From assembly GCF_030534335.1 (NCBI RefSeq), contig NZ_CP130565.1:3121501-3185500 (forward strand): a stretch of 64,000 bases of DNA, written 5' to 3'. Within the stretch, counting starts at the first letter, position 1, and every line of letters begins with the position of its first letter. Source of the stretch: Marivirga harenae. GTDB lineage: Bacteria > Bacteroidota > Bacteroidia > Cytophagales > Cyclobacteriaceae. The translations under genes were made by a program, and so were the position numbers. Below are positions 28,301 through 43,300 of this stretch, piece by piece. The notes under the pieces are model-generated. The model saw only the letters and a program-made list of their open reading frames with translations, made no database searches and was not told the origin of the DNA.

Positions 28301-31300
28301 GCCCTTATATTTTCCAAAGGGCATCTTTACTCTGACTAAATCTTTTAGAATTTCAGGATTTAATCCTTCCATTATTTTTTGAAGGTATTGGCTACTACCA
28401 AGTCTTTGGTTCCATGACTATAGTTATAAAAACCTTCGCCCGATTTAGCTCCCATTTTTCCAGCCTGTACCATATTGATTAGTAGCGGACACGGTCTATA
28501 TTTAGGGTCGCCTAGGCCATCGTGCAATACATTTAAAATACTCAAGCAAACATCCAATCCAATGAAATCAGCTAACTGCAATGGACCCATAGGATGTGCC
28601 ATCCCTAATTTCATTACAGAATCAATTTCTTTTACGCCCGCTACACCTTCAAATAAACTGAAAATAGCTTCATTAATCATCGGCATCAAGATTCTGTTAG
28701 CAATGAATCCAGGGTAGTCATTTACTTCCTCAGGAATCTTGCCTAGTTTCTTAGACATCTCCATGATTCTATTTGTTACTTCATCGGAAGTCGAGTATCC
28801 ACGGATAATCTCAACTAATTTCATCACTGGAACTGGATTCATAAAATGCATGCCAATCACTTTTTCTGGTCTATTGGTAACAGAAGCAATTTTTGTGATT
28901 GAAATGGAACTGGTGTTAGAAGCTAATATAGTTTTAGCATCACAAACCTCATCTAATTCCTTAAAGATTTTTAGTTTTAAATCAGTATTTTCAGTGGCAG
29001 CTTCAACAACCAAATCTGCATTTTTAGCTCCTTTTGATACTTCTGTGAAAGTAGTAATGTTATTTAATGTTTCTGTTTTTTTGGCTTCGTCTATTATTTC
29101 TTTTTTGACTTGTCGGTCTAAATTTTTACCAATAGTTGCCATTCCTTTTTCTAGAGCGGCTTCATTGATATCTATTAACGAAACTTTAAAACCATTCTGA
29201 GCAAATACATGCGCAATGCCATTGCCCATAGTTCCAGAACCAATTACTGCTATATTTTCCATAGTATATTTTAATTTTTTAAGCTGTGGCAAAGATATAA
29301 AATATGCCTTGCCGAAATAACCTGCTTATTGAAAAGATGTTAAATAATTTCTGTAAAAAACAATCCTGTCAGTAACCCTATTTTAAAGATTTTTAATTAA
29401 TCTTAATTTAGTGTTTGAATAAAACCAATTAGTTTATTGATTGGTACTGAAATTAAAAAAGCCTGATAACTTAATTATTATCAGGCCATTTCATTGTATC
29501 ATTCGTTAATTCAAAGCTTATTATTCTTCTAACTGAGATAAATATTCTTCCGATGTAATAAGTGATTTTGCTTCTTCAAAAGCTTTTTTATCACCTTCGC
29601 ACTTGAAGCAATATGCCTTAATAAATTGTTTCATATCTGCTAATTCTTCATTTTGGTTGATTTCGATTTTATCTACTTTTCTAACGGCTCTATTATATCT
29701 TCCTAAATATGCATCATTCAATAGCATTTTCATTTCAGCTAATGCAATGTTTTCATTACTGTCACTGTTTTTTGTAATTTCTTTGTAATAATTATCGCTT
29801 AGTGCAAAGAAACCTCTTTTCAAATCTTCACTGTTTTCCATAGCTAATTCCAAGTAGCTGTCTCCAATAGAAAAATAAGCTTCATCATTGAAGTCTTCAC
29901 TTAAAGTCAACAATTTTGTGTTAATGCCATTTAAACTTTCCGGTAAGTTTTTTAGTATCTTTTCATAAGGTGCTGAATGACTGTAGCCTGTTTGTTCCCA
30001 AACAATCTCACCAGAGGCAGTAACTAAAACGACATGAGGAATTGACCTGACATTGTAGGATCTCGCTAATTCCTTTTCTCTGTCGATATCAATTTTTAAA
30101 GGCACGAAATTTTCAGATAATGCCTTAAATTCTTCAGTGTTCCACATGTCACTGTCCATTTTTCGGCATGGTCCGCACCATGTGGCCCAGAAATCCATTA
30201 GAATTAATTGGTCTTTTTCCGTTGCAATTGCCTTTGCAATTTTTTCGTTATTTAACCAGCTCACTTGAGAATATGATGTAGAACTTATACATATTATAAG
30301 CGTAATAAATAGGGTTGAAAATTTTTTCATGATTTTTAATTTATTTAATTCAAACTATAAGTTAAGTAGCATAAATTTTTTATCCAAATATTATCTGAAT
30401 ACAATGCTTCTTAATTAGGTTCAATAAGCTTTTTATGCAACAATCTTTTGTCGATTTTATTATGCCATTTACCATTGCCCTGATTATGCTGGGGATTGGA
30501 TTGGAATTAAAATTTAAAGATTTCCATAGAGTCTTTATCCAACCAAAAGCGGTCATCTCAGGAGTAATTAGTCAAATGCTTATAATGCCTTTGATCGCCT
30601 TGTTAATGGTCTATTTTTGGCCAATTGAACCTATTTATAAAGTAGGTCTTATGTTATTAGCTGCTTGTCCAGGAGGTACGGCTTCAAATCTAGTGACGAA
30701 GATATTGGGTGGGAGAGTAGCACTTTCTATTTCTATGACTGCTTTCAATAGCTTTATTATTCTTTTTACGATTCCAGCAATTTTGCAATTAAGTTTTTTC
30801 TTGTTTTTGGGAAAGGAGCAGACTATTGAATTGAATTTTTGGGAGACGACTGCCACGGTATTTTATACGGTCATTATTCCAGCATCTCTAGGTGTGCTAA
30901 TTAATGAGTTTACGTCAGAAAATTTCACTAAACCATTGAAAAAGCCATTAAAGATTATTTTGCCTGCATTATTAATAATTGCACTTTTGGCAGTCATATT
31001 TTTGGATGAGGATAACAAGGAAATAGATTATTTTAGCCATTTAAATCTTATTATTCCATTACTCTTATTTAATGTGATTACAATGCTGATTGGTTACAGA
31101 ATCGGCAAGTTCATTGGCTTAAGTCATGAGTCAAATTTTACTATTGCTATTGAGTTAGGTTTACAAAATAGTGTGCTAGCATTATTTATCGCCAATCAAG
31201 TTGTGGGAAATGCGGATATAAGCACAATGGCTATTCTATACAGTAGTTTTTCATTTATCTCAACTTTTGGCATCGCTTATTTAATGAAAAACCAATTAAT

Positions 31301-34300
31301 ACCTGGTTTCAAAAGCTAAATTTTATCCATTCATAACAATTTCTTCACATCAGTAAGTAATTCATATTGCGCTATTGGATTAATCCTATATGTTTACGAC
31401 CTAAAAATTAATTCATGGCATCAAGAGGAGGTTTTTCTAACCGTTTAGGTTTTATAGCAGCTGCAGCAGGTTCTGCAGTAGGTTTAGGTAACATTTGGAA
31501 GTTTCCGTATGAAGTAGGAGAAAATGGAGGAGCTGCATTTTTAGTTATTTATTTAGCTTGTGCATTTTTAATATGCCTACCTATAATGTTGGCTGAAACA
31601 GCGATTGGTAGAAATACAAGATTAAACCCGTTCGGAGCATTCAATAAAATTGGAAATCGAAAGTGGGGTCTAGTTGGTTTGCTAGGAGTTTTGTCTGGTA
31701 TTATGATTCTTAGCTTTTACAATGTAGTAGCAGGTTGGGCTTTTGGTTATTTTATTCAGATTGGTTTTGGCGGTCTACTAAGTAAAGGTGTAAACTATGG
31801 CGAATATTTTGGTGGATTTGTTTCGGATATCTGGGATAATCTTCTTTACTCAATAGGATTTATGGTTTTAACCGCCTTGATTGTGGCCGGTGGTGTACAA
31901 AAAGGAATTGAAAGGTGGACAAAGATCCTGATGCCATTATTAATTGCAATGATCTTAGGTTTAATTTCTTATGGATTGACTCTAGATGGTGCAATGGACG
32001 GATTATCCTTTTACCTCGTCCCTGATTTTGGAGAGATCAACGCCAATACTTTTTACACTGCCTTAGCGCAAGCTTTTTTCTCACTATCGCTAGGTATGGG
32101 CGCATTGATTACTTACGGTTCTTATGTAGGTAAAGATGATAGTATAGTAGGAGCTGCTGCTTTGATTACCATTGCAGATATTTCTATTGCTTTTTTAGCG
32201 GGATTAATGATCTTCCCATTAGTGTTTAGCCAACCAAGCATTGAAGCTAATGCGGGGCCTGGACTTGTTTTTGTAGCCTTGCCGGGAATATTTGAAACAA
32301 TGGGGGGCATTGGACCATTTATTGGAGCTTCTTTCTTTTTACTTTTATGTTTTGCGGCACTAACTTCTACTGTATCTTTATTAGAGGTACCAGTTGCATT
32401 TGTTACAGATCAATTTAAAACCAATCGTAAACAAACCGTTTACTTGGTAGCAACATTTATTTTCTTTGTAGGATTGCCAACTATGCTTTCACAAGGGGCT
32501 TCAGAATTTTTTACCAACTTCACTTATTATGGAGGGGCAGATAAAGATTTCTTTACAGTAATTGAAAATGTCTTTTCTGATTTAGCACTTCCTTTAGGTG
32601 GCTTCTTTATTGCGATATTTGCAGGATGGTCTTGGAAAAACAAAGGATTTCAAAAAGAGCTTTATTTTGGCAATGCAACTTTGGAAGGCACCTTTTTAGA
32701 GAAGATGATTTTATTCATGGTACGATTTATATCTCCATTTGTAGTAGGGGCAATTTTTATAATAAGCGTTTTACAGATATTCTTTGGAATTAGCCTGTTT
32801 TGATGCTTATCAATAATTGCTTTTCTAAAGTATCTTCAAGCAGTTTTTAATTCATTAAAAAATAAAATAGCACTGAGGATTTTCCTTGGTGCTATTTTGT
32901 TATTAAGCCGGATTTTTTTCAATAAATCTGTCTAGTTTTTTATTTACAGTTTTTCGAATCTTCTTTTTCATAAAAGGAGTCCAGCCCAATAGATAGCCTG
33001 TGGCTCCAAATGCTTGTTGGGTCCACTTCCACATATCAAAGGTGTCTATATGTTCAATTATTTTTCCGTCTTTGAATTTAAATTCGGCCTTTACTTTATT
33101 AATGACTTTCCTTTTCCCATAATAATACTCAGCTTCCCATTTAGCCATTCCTATTTCAGTGGTGGCTTCAATGCCAGAAAAAGTGAATCTCGTGTTTTCA
33201 GTGTTTTTTGAAAGTAGCATCTCCCACATTTTATTGGCTCTTTTTCCTTCCAATAACCCAAAAACTGGATCTTGAAAGCTAATGGTTTCGTGATAACATG
33301 CTACCATTTCATTACTATCTCCAGCAGACAAAGCGGTATAAAATTTATGAATTTGGTCCCTATTGCTCATCCTTCCTGTAAATTATATACATTTTAATTT
33401 TTTTCGTTATAGTCGCAATCTTCTAATCACATATGGAAAATAGCAATTACAATTTTCATGTTCTTGTGAAATTCATCAAGTGTGAATTATAGTTTGAAGG
33501 AACTGAAATGATCAATTGAATTTACTGTTTATTTGGTAGTTTTACCACCCATTTCAGTAAAAACACTATCAATAGGTTCCCATAGTTCAATCTTGTTTCC
33601 TTCTCCATCCATTATGTGAACAAATTTTCCATAATCAAAGGATTCTATACTGTCAAGGATCGTCACCCCATTATCTTTAAGTTTTTTCACAAGTCCCTCG
33701 ATATTTTGAACTCTATAATTGATCATGAATTCTTTCTTAGATGGAGAAAAATATTCACTTCCATTTTTGAATGGACTCCATTGCAAATAGTTTATCTCTT
33801 CTGGCCTATTTGCGTTCCTGAATTCAAAGCTTGAACCCCATTCATTAGTTTCAAGCCCTAAGTTGTCGGAGTACCACTTCTTAGTTTTTTCTGGATTTTC
33901 AGAAAAGAAGAAAATCCCTCCAATTCCTGTCACTTTTGGTGTGGTGTCTCCTCGTAAAAGTGAAGAGCCTGAGTGTTCGTTTTGCTGTGCCATATCATTT
34001 GATTTATTATTATCAGTATTACAACTGCTAACTGTTGTCAGAATAAAGAATATTATTGAAGAAGTACTTATCTTTTGCTGCATGAGATGTTTCTAGCGTT
34101 TATTATCAATTTAAGCATATTTTCTATATAAATATTTTTAATGTATTAAGTTTTTACTCTGATGATTGAATATGCTTTAGTATTGTAGAGGGTAGAACGC
34201 CAATATGTTCCCCCAGCTAGATTGATACCAAATTTGCATTATCCTGTTGAGACTTTCGTGAAGTGTGTATTTTCCAACCATCTACATCAAAACTGGGTCT

Positions 34301-37300
34301 TAAAGACGATTAAGACTATTTTATTATGAAATCATTCACTGGATTTTTTTTTCTTTTGTTTTGTATTTGCTCCTGTGACTTTCATGAGACCCAAACTTCA
34401 AGAGATTGTATTTATTCTGCAATAGTTGTCGATCTAACTGGTATGGATGGTTGTGGATTTGTTTTTCAGTTAGACAATGGTGATTACCTTGAGCCTGTTT
34501 GGAGATGGGGCTGGTGTGGAACTCCTCCATTGCCAGAAGGCGCAACTGAAGATCCATTATGGAACTTTGATTACGTAGATGGCCAGCGGGTTCGTTTGGG
34601 ATTTGAAACGGCAGAGGAAGGTGGAAGCATCTGTATGGTTGGGGAGCAAGTGTATGTCACATGTCTAGAAGTAATAGGAGAAGAAGCTGTCAGTGTTCGT
34701 ATTGAATAAGAGATTCAAAGGTCCTTCAGAAGGGCCTGTAGAATGGGATTTCACAACATTAGAGCTTCTCGTCTGTCAATTCTTGATTATCTTTTTGGAT
34801 TGAATAAGTTGATTGTCCTTACCTATTATGTTGACAATATATAAACCGACTGGGAAATCAGAAATATTAATTGTCAATACTTCTAAATTGGAATCAGTTT
34901 TTTTATTGTAAAATTCGGTACCTCTTAAATCAGTTACTCTTATTTCCTCATAATCACTTGAACTCTCAAGTTGTATGAAGTTAGTTGTTGGGTTTGGAAA
35001 AATTTTTAAGCTTTTTTCATTTAATGGATCAGAGACAGATAATACCTCATCTTGTAAAGCTACATGTGCATTGATTCGTCCATAGCCATAATAAATATCA
35101 AAACCTGCTTTATCCTCAAGAAAACTTCCGACTTGATCCTCCGCACTATTTCGGATTATTTTCCTAATAGTATTTGGTGTTCTGCTTTGGTCTTGTGATA
35201 ATAGCAAAGAAACTAAGCCAGTAACCAATGGTGTTGCTTGTGAAGTACCACCCCAATAAGTATCATAATTGGTGTCAGATGTATGGCTCAAGCCATATAT
35301 GTAATTACCTGGAGCAACCACATCAATATGATTACCAAAATTACTTCCGCTAGATGGACTCCAGAAAAATGGTGAACTCCGTTCGTCATTTGCATTTGTT
35401 GAGCCTACGGCAATCGTGCTTGAATAGCCTGCTGGATAGTAGGTAACATCATTATTTTCGTTCATCATGCATGCTACAACCGTAACACCTTGATTGTAAG
35501 CGTATTCTATCGCCTCTTGCATTGATGCTGAAAAGCCAGAGCCTCCTACAGACATATTAATTACATCTGCGCCATTATCAACGGCATAATAAATCGCTTC
35601 AGTCCACCAAGAATACAAACCAGAATTGTTTGCGTCTAGAATTTTGCAAGTCATAAGCTTTGCAAATTTATCAACTCCTGCATATCCAATTTCATTATGA
35701 CCGGCAGCGATAATTCCGCTTACATTGGTTCCATGACCGTGATCATCATAGGGGTCATTATCTTCATTTACAAAATCCCACCCATGCAGATCATCCGTAT
35801 ATCCATTATTGTCGTTGTCAGCCCCATCCATGGTGTCATTAGGATTGCTCCATATTCTTCCGTTAAATTCAGGATGATTCATTCTAAGTCCGGCATCAAG
35901 TACAGCAACAGTAATTGAAGAACTTCCCTTTTCTATTTCCCAAGCTAGTTCCATATCAATATCTGCATCTTGAACTGACGGAGATAATTGAAAGGAGCCA
36001 TCATTAAATAGCCCATATTGTCGCGAAAAATACGGGTCATCTGTTGGCGATGACATTCCTCGTTGTCCCCCGCCTGTGCCAATAAAGTTTGGTTCCACGT
36101 ATTCAAATAAGTCCGTATTTTCGTAAATATTGATCAATTGATCAATGTTCTTAGTGGATTTAAATTTTAATAGATAAGTATCTTTTTTTTCCTTATTACC
36201 AATTAGATTCAATTGATCAAAATCTTGTACACTATTAATTGAATCCAAAAGCTTAATCCCAAATTTCTGATTTATTAGACGATTGTTTGGACTTGTATTT
36301 GAGCTCGGTTTTAATTTTACAATTATTTCGTCCGGGGAGTAGTTTTTGACTTCTTGTGAGAAACTCATTTCTACACATAAGAACGATAATAAGATTGATA
36401 GGATTCTCATTTTCAATTATTTAAAAGTTGACGACATGAAGCTAATATAACAAATCCTAATCAAATTATGTGCCGTGTTTAGATTTGTAAAAAATTACAA
36501 ATGATAAATTAGACACAAATCAAATCTCTATCAATTATCCCTGACATAAGCCTTAATAATCAAATCTTGAGTTGGAGCGGTTGGATCGTTAGAAAACAAC
36601 GTTATTCTTTTGATCTGAGTGCCTCTTCTTCCTTTGGAATCATAGGTAATGCTTATTTCACCTGATTCATTTGGTCCATAATCCATTTTGGATAATTCTG
36701 AAACTGTGCAACCACAAGTGGTTTTGGTTTTTCGAATGTTTAAGGAGTCTTTCCCAGTATTAGTAAATTTAAAACTATGGGTCATTTTTTCCCCCTCGTT
36801 AATATGTCCAAAGTCGTATTCTTGCGTTTCAAATACAATATGAGGTGCATTAGCCAGTTCTTCCTCAGTCATGGGAGGAAAGTATTCATTAATGGTGGCT
36901 ATCACATTTATGGCTTTATTGCTATTCTCTAACTCATCAGTAAAAAGTGTCAAAGGATCATTCATAAAGCCTAAATCAGCCCTTGATTTAGGAAGGTAGT
37001 TGATTTCAATTTCAGTGGTTTCCTTAGGTGGAACTATCGCAGGTAGTTTGGTTACTTTGATGAAATCAGCGGAAACAAATCTATCCAAAACCTTAATAGT
37101 ATCTTCAGTTTGGTTATAGATTTCAATTTGCTTACTTATTGGTTTTTCTGTGGTGATATTTCCAAAGTTAATAAACTTACTTTTTAACCTGATGCCTCCG
37201 ATTTCAGTACTATATTCATCTTCTATAGTTTTGGGTCTGGGTTGTACATATCCTGCAATCCGCAAGATTTTAGTTTCTGGCTCTCCTGAAGTTCTGATTG

Positions 37301-40300
37301 TTACCGTTTTGTCAAATTTACCGGGTCTGTTTAACGGGTTGTAGGCAACTTCGATTTTACCTGTATCCCCGGGCATTAAAGCATTTTTCTCCCAAAATGG
37401 AGTAGTACAACCACATGAAGCCCTTACAGATGTTAATTTTATAGAATCGGTCCCATCATTTACGAATTTGAAACTATACTCGGCAATCCCTCCTGTTTCT
37501 TCTATAGTTCCAAAGTCGTGCTTATCTTCTAGAAATGTGATTTTAGCGGTATTATTTTGTGCAAATACTGTAATGTGGATAAAAAATAGAAAAACAATCG
37601 CAGGTGAACTTTTAAGCAAATGAATATTCTTCATAAATTCGTTTTTTGTTATTAACGAAGATAAGCAAATCTTCTTTTTTGAAATCTACAATTCTCAATG
37701 AATTTTGTATTTCCTAATAAATGTAGAACAATTCATGAATTTCATTTAAAAAATTATGCCATTTAAAAATACAAGTCTGTTAATATTGCGTCTTGCAGGT
37801 GGATTGATGATGCTTACCCATGGTTATCCAAAGTTTATGAAATTACTAAGTGGGGATTTCAGCTTTGCAGATCCTATTGGTTTGGGGGAAGAGGTCAGTC
37901 TGTTTGCAACTGTTTTTGCAGAATTTATTTGTTCGATTTTAGTAGTTTTAGGGCTTTACACCCGTTTGGCGAGTGTACCCGTTTTATTCACCATGTTGAT
38001 TGCCGCTTTAGTAGTCCATAGTGGTGATCCGTTCGGAAAGCAGGAGTTAGGACTACTATATGCAGCAGTTTTTTCTGTTACGGCTTTGAACGGAGGAGGG
38101 AATTATAGTTTAGATAAAATCATCAGAAAGAAAAATTTATAAAATGTCACGAATCTTAACGGGTATTCAAAGCTCAGGAAAACCACATTTGGGTAATTTA
38201 CTAGGCGCTATCATTCCAGCTATTAAATTATCTCAAGATGCAAAAAATGAAAGCTTCTTTTTTATTGCGGATTTACATTCACTAACTACTATTAAAGATG
38301 CGGATGTTCGCCAAGATAACGTTAATGCTGTAGCTGCCTCTTGGTTGGCTTTTGGTTTTGATACGGATAAAAATTTATTTTACAGACAGTCGAAAGTTCC
38401 ACAAGTCACGGAATTGAATTGGTATATGAGCTGTTATACACCTTTTCCTATGTTGGCCAACGCACATTCCTTCAAGGATAAATCGGACCGGTTGGCAGAT
38501 GTAAATGCTGGGCTATTTACTTATCCTGTATTGATGGCCTGTGATATTATTCTTTATGATGCGGATATTGTGCCTGTTGGTAAAGATCAAAAGCAACATT
38601 TGGAAATGACTCGTGATATTGCAAGTGCTTTTAACCATCGTTATGGTGATATTTTCGTATTGCCCGAGGCTAGAATCGATGAGCAAATTATGACCATCCC
38701 TGGAACAGACGGACAGAAAATGAGCAAGTCGTATGGTAATACCATAGATATTTTCCAAACGGATAAGAAGCTCCGTAAAAATGTAATGCAAATTATTACG
38801 GACAGTACGCCTATGGAAGAACCAAAAAATCCTGATACTTGCAATGTCTTTAATATTTATAAATTATTAGCTTCAGAAGCTCAGATTGCTGAAATGCGAC
38901 AAAACTATGAAGCTGGGAACTATGGTTATGGTCATGCCAAACAAGCTCTATATGAATTGATAGTTGAAAAATTTGTTAAAGAAAGAGCACTCTTCAATCA
39001 TTATATGGAGAATTTAGATGAGCTCCATAAAAAATTAGAAAAGGGAGAAGAAAAAGCAACTGAAATTGCTACGAAAACTATTGGGAGGGTGCGTAAGGTG
39101 TTAGGATATTGAATGAATAAGCACGGGTAGACATCTTAGCATTTTGAATTTCAAGTAACATTTAGAAAGTCTAGAATCTGAAGGAAAACATGGATCATAT
39201 TATTAAAATAGCGGGCGAATTAAATGTTCGTCCTCAACAAGTTAAAGCAGTTGTGGAATTATTGGATGGGGGAGCTACCGTACCCTTTATTTCTCGTTAC
39301 CGAAAAGAAATGACAGGTAGTCTGGATGAGGTTGCAGTTGCTGATGTCAGGGATAGAGTACAGCAATTACGTGATTTAGATAAAAGGAGAGAGGCTATCC
39401 TTAAATCCATTAAAGAGCAAGAAAAACTGACTCCTGAATTGGAGAAGGAAATCAATGCGGCCGAAACGATGGCTAAGTTGGAAGATATTTATTTGCCATA
39501 CAAGCCGAAAAGAAGAACCAAAGCTACAATTGCCAGAGAAAAAGGCCTGGAGCCTTTAGCAAAACTTGTTTTTGAACAAGGCAGCATTGATCTAGAAGCT
39601 GAGGCAGCCAAATTTATTGATGAAGAAAAAGAAGTGGCAGATGTTGAGGCTGCTTTGCAAGGTGCTAGAGATATCATTGCAGAATGGGCTAATGAGAACG
39701 CGGAAGTTAGAACCGACATTCGTAAGCTATTTTTAGAAAAAGGGAAATTCAAATCTAAAGTGCTCAGCGGAAAAGAAACAGAAGGTCAGAAGTACAAAGA
39801 TTACTTTGAATGGGAAGAAAATGTTAAAACTGCTCCTTCCCATAGAGTTTTGGCCATGCGAAGAGGAGAGAAGGAGATGATTTTAATGCTGGATATCAGT
39901 CCGGAGGAGGAAGATGCAATTTTTATAATGGAAAAGCATTTTGTAAAGGGTGAAAATGAAGCAGCAGAGCAGGTAAAATTGGCTGTTACAGATGCTTACA
40001 AACGCTTACTGAAACCTAGTATGGAGACTGAAATTCGTATTTTCACCAAGAAAAAGGCCGATGAAGAAGCAATCAAAGTGTTCTCAGATAACCTAAGACA
40101 ACTTTTATTGGCAGCTCCAATGGGGAGGAAAAATGTGATGGCTGTTGACCCGGGCTTTAGAACGGGTTGCAAATTGGTTTGCCTTGATAGACAAGGAAAA
40201 TTATTGTTTAATGAAGCCATCTATCCGCATGAGCCACAAAGACAAACTGCAAAGGCTGCAGCTTTGATATTACAATTAGTAGAAAAATATAATGTAGAAG

Positions 40301-43300
40301 CTATAGCTATAGGAAATGGTACTGCAGGTCGAGAAACTGAAAAATTTGTTAATTCGATAGGATTGCCAAATTCAATAACTGTAGTCATGGTAAATGAGAG
40401 CGGGGCTTCTGTTTATTCAGCCTCAGAAGTAGCAAGAGAAGAGTTTAAGGAGTATGATTTAACAGTTCGGGGAGCAGTCTCTATTGGAAGAAGATTAATG
40501 GACCCATTGGCTGAATTGGTTAAAATAGATGCTAAATCAATAGGAGTAGGGCAGTATCAACATGATGTTGATCAAAATCAGTTAAAAGCTGGTTTGGATG
40601 ATACGGTTGTAAGCTGTGTGAATAATGTGGGTGTCGAATTAAATACTGCCAGTAAACAGTTGTTGACTTATGTTTCTGGCTTGGGACCTTCCATAGCTGA
40701 AAATATAGTAAAATACAGAAATGAAAATGGTGCTTTCAAGAGCAAAGAAGAATTGAGGAAAGTACCTCGCTTGGGAGACAAAGCCTTTGAGCAAGCGGCA
40801 GGATTTGTACGAATTAGCGATGCCAAGAATCCTTTGGATAGCAGTGCAGTTCACCCGGAGCGATTTGCACTTGTCAATAAGATGGCCAAAGATGTGAATG
40901 CAACCATTGCTGATTTGATGGGAAGAAAAGAACTGAGGGAAAAATTGGATATGAAGAGCTATGTGACGGAAACCGTTGGACTTCCAACCCTACAAGATAT
41001 TATGCAGGAATTGGCCAAGCCAGGTCGAGATCCGAGAGAGCAATTTGAAGCTTTTTCATTTACAGAGGGAATTAATGAAATAAGGGATTTGAGAGTAGGG
41101 ATGAAACTTCCAGGCATTATTACTAATATTACGAATTTTGGGGCATTTGTAGATGTTGGCGTACATCAAGATGGACTAGTACATGTAAGTCATATAGCTG
41201 ATAAATTTGTAAGTAACCCAGCTGAAGTGGTAAATGTGGCGCAAAAAGTGGAAGTAACAGTTTTGGAAGTAGATGAGGCAAGAAAGCGAATATCGTTTTC
41301 GATGAAAAAGGATCCTTTTAAGCAACAGTCAAAAGAAGAAAAACCAAAAGGAAAGTTCAAGAAAAAACAGGAAGAAAAAGAAGTGGAAGGAGATTTGCAG
41401 GCTAAATTAGCAGCCTTGAAAGGAAAATTTGGATAAGTATAAGAAAAGCACTCATCATCCGTCAGGATGATGGGTCTTGATTTAAGTATTATTGAAGAAT
41501 TAAATTGATTTAAGAATTCTGTACTGTAATAGACTTAAATGTACTTATTTGAAATCCGTCATCTTATTATTTCGCTTAATGAACTCTAATTAAAAATTTA
41601 GCAGGGTTTTAACCCCTAGTTTGAGTCTTGTTGCTTTTCATTTTATCCGATTTCTACTAGTACATCGTAGTGGATTCATGGCATTCTTTCGAGATGATTT
41701 TCAACCGATTCCCAATCAAATCCTTATTCCAGTAAAGGAAATATCGTCAGTCTGCTCCCGATCACTTTTCCATTCAGTAATGGCTTTTTCCAGTTTTAAC
41801 TTCTGCTGCTCAAAAGGTAGTAGTTTTATATCATCCAAAATTAAGCTCAGCCTCTTTCTCATAAATTTTTTATCCTCTTTCCCACCGAATTGATCCACAT
41901 AGCCATCGGTATAAAAATAAATCTGGGCGTCATCTTCAAGATTTAGCTTTTTGTTTCTAGCATTTTTAAATTCCGATTCTTTAAATCCACCGATCGAGAA
42001 TCTTTCTCCTTTGTATGTTCTCCATTCCTCTTTCTGGAATACTAACATATCTATTCCAGCACCAGAAAAGGTGAGTTCTCGTGATTTTGAATCTATACAA
42101 AATAGTGCAATGTCCAATCCATCATTGGATGAATTGCCTTTGTATTGCAGACTGCTCAAGACGGCTTCATCTAATAAATTCAAGATATTGGCGCAATCAT
42201 GTTCATCTTGTTGGATGACGATGCTATTCAACAAATCATTGGCCATGACTGTCATAAATGCTCCTGGAATACCGTGTCCAGTACAATCAGCAAGAGCGAA
42301 AAATATTTTATCATCCTTTTTAGTAAACCAATAAAAATCACCACTGACTATTGATTTTGGCATATATAGCATGAAAAACTCATGAAAAACAGATTTGATC
42401 TGGTTTAGATCGGGTAGTATCGCTTGTTGTATATGTTGTGCATACCAGATACTTTTCATGATTTCAGAACTAGCTTCCTCTAAAGCATGTTTCTGATCTA
42501 GAATATTATCCCTCTGAGCAGCAATTTCATCTCGATTTTCTTTTATTTCAGATTTTTGTAAATTGATTTCTTCATTTTTTAGCTGGAGGACTTTATGTGA
42601 TTTGTTTTTGATTTGAAATCGGTTGTAACTGATAAATGCCACCACAGCCAACATAATTCCTAGGGCAATCAGAAAGTAATTTGTGTATTCCCTTCTTGTC
42701 AATTGCAAGCTAGTAATCTCTGCTTTATTCGTCAGTAGTTGAATTTCTTTTTCTTTAGACTGGATTTCAAAGTTCTTTTCTAGCTGTGATACTTTACTAT
42801 TAAAATCTTGGTTAAAAATAGAATCGTTTAAAGCCTTGTATTTCTTATATGCCGATAAAGATTTTTCAAATTGTGCATTGTTTTCATAGATTTCAGACAA
42901 GCCTTTGTAGGATTCCCTCAAAACATCCAAAGCTTCAACTTCAATAGCGGAATTTACAGCTCTTTGAAAGTATTTGCTCGCTTTGTCATAGTCTTTTACT
43001 CTCAAATAGCTTTGCGCCAGACTTTTGACGATATAGGTTTTATCAAAGTGTTTCTCTCCTTTAGGTACAGCCAGTAAAGCTTTTTCAATGTAATATACTG
43101 CTGAATCTTGATCTCCGAAATCTTTGTGGTAAATGCCAATATTGTGTAGGGAATTATAAATTCCAACAGGATCATTTAGCCTTTTATCAATCAAATAGCA
43201 CTTTCGAAAGTACTGAATAGCTTTTTCAGGCTTTTCCATTTTGAGATATAGTAATCCCAAATTGCTCATAGTGGTGGAAATTCCAAGGGAGTCTTGGAAG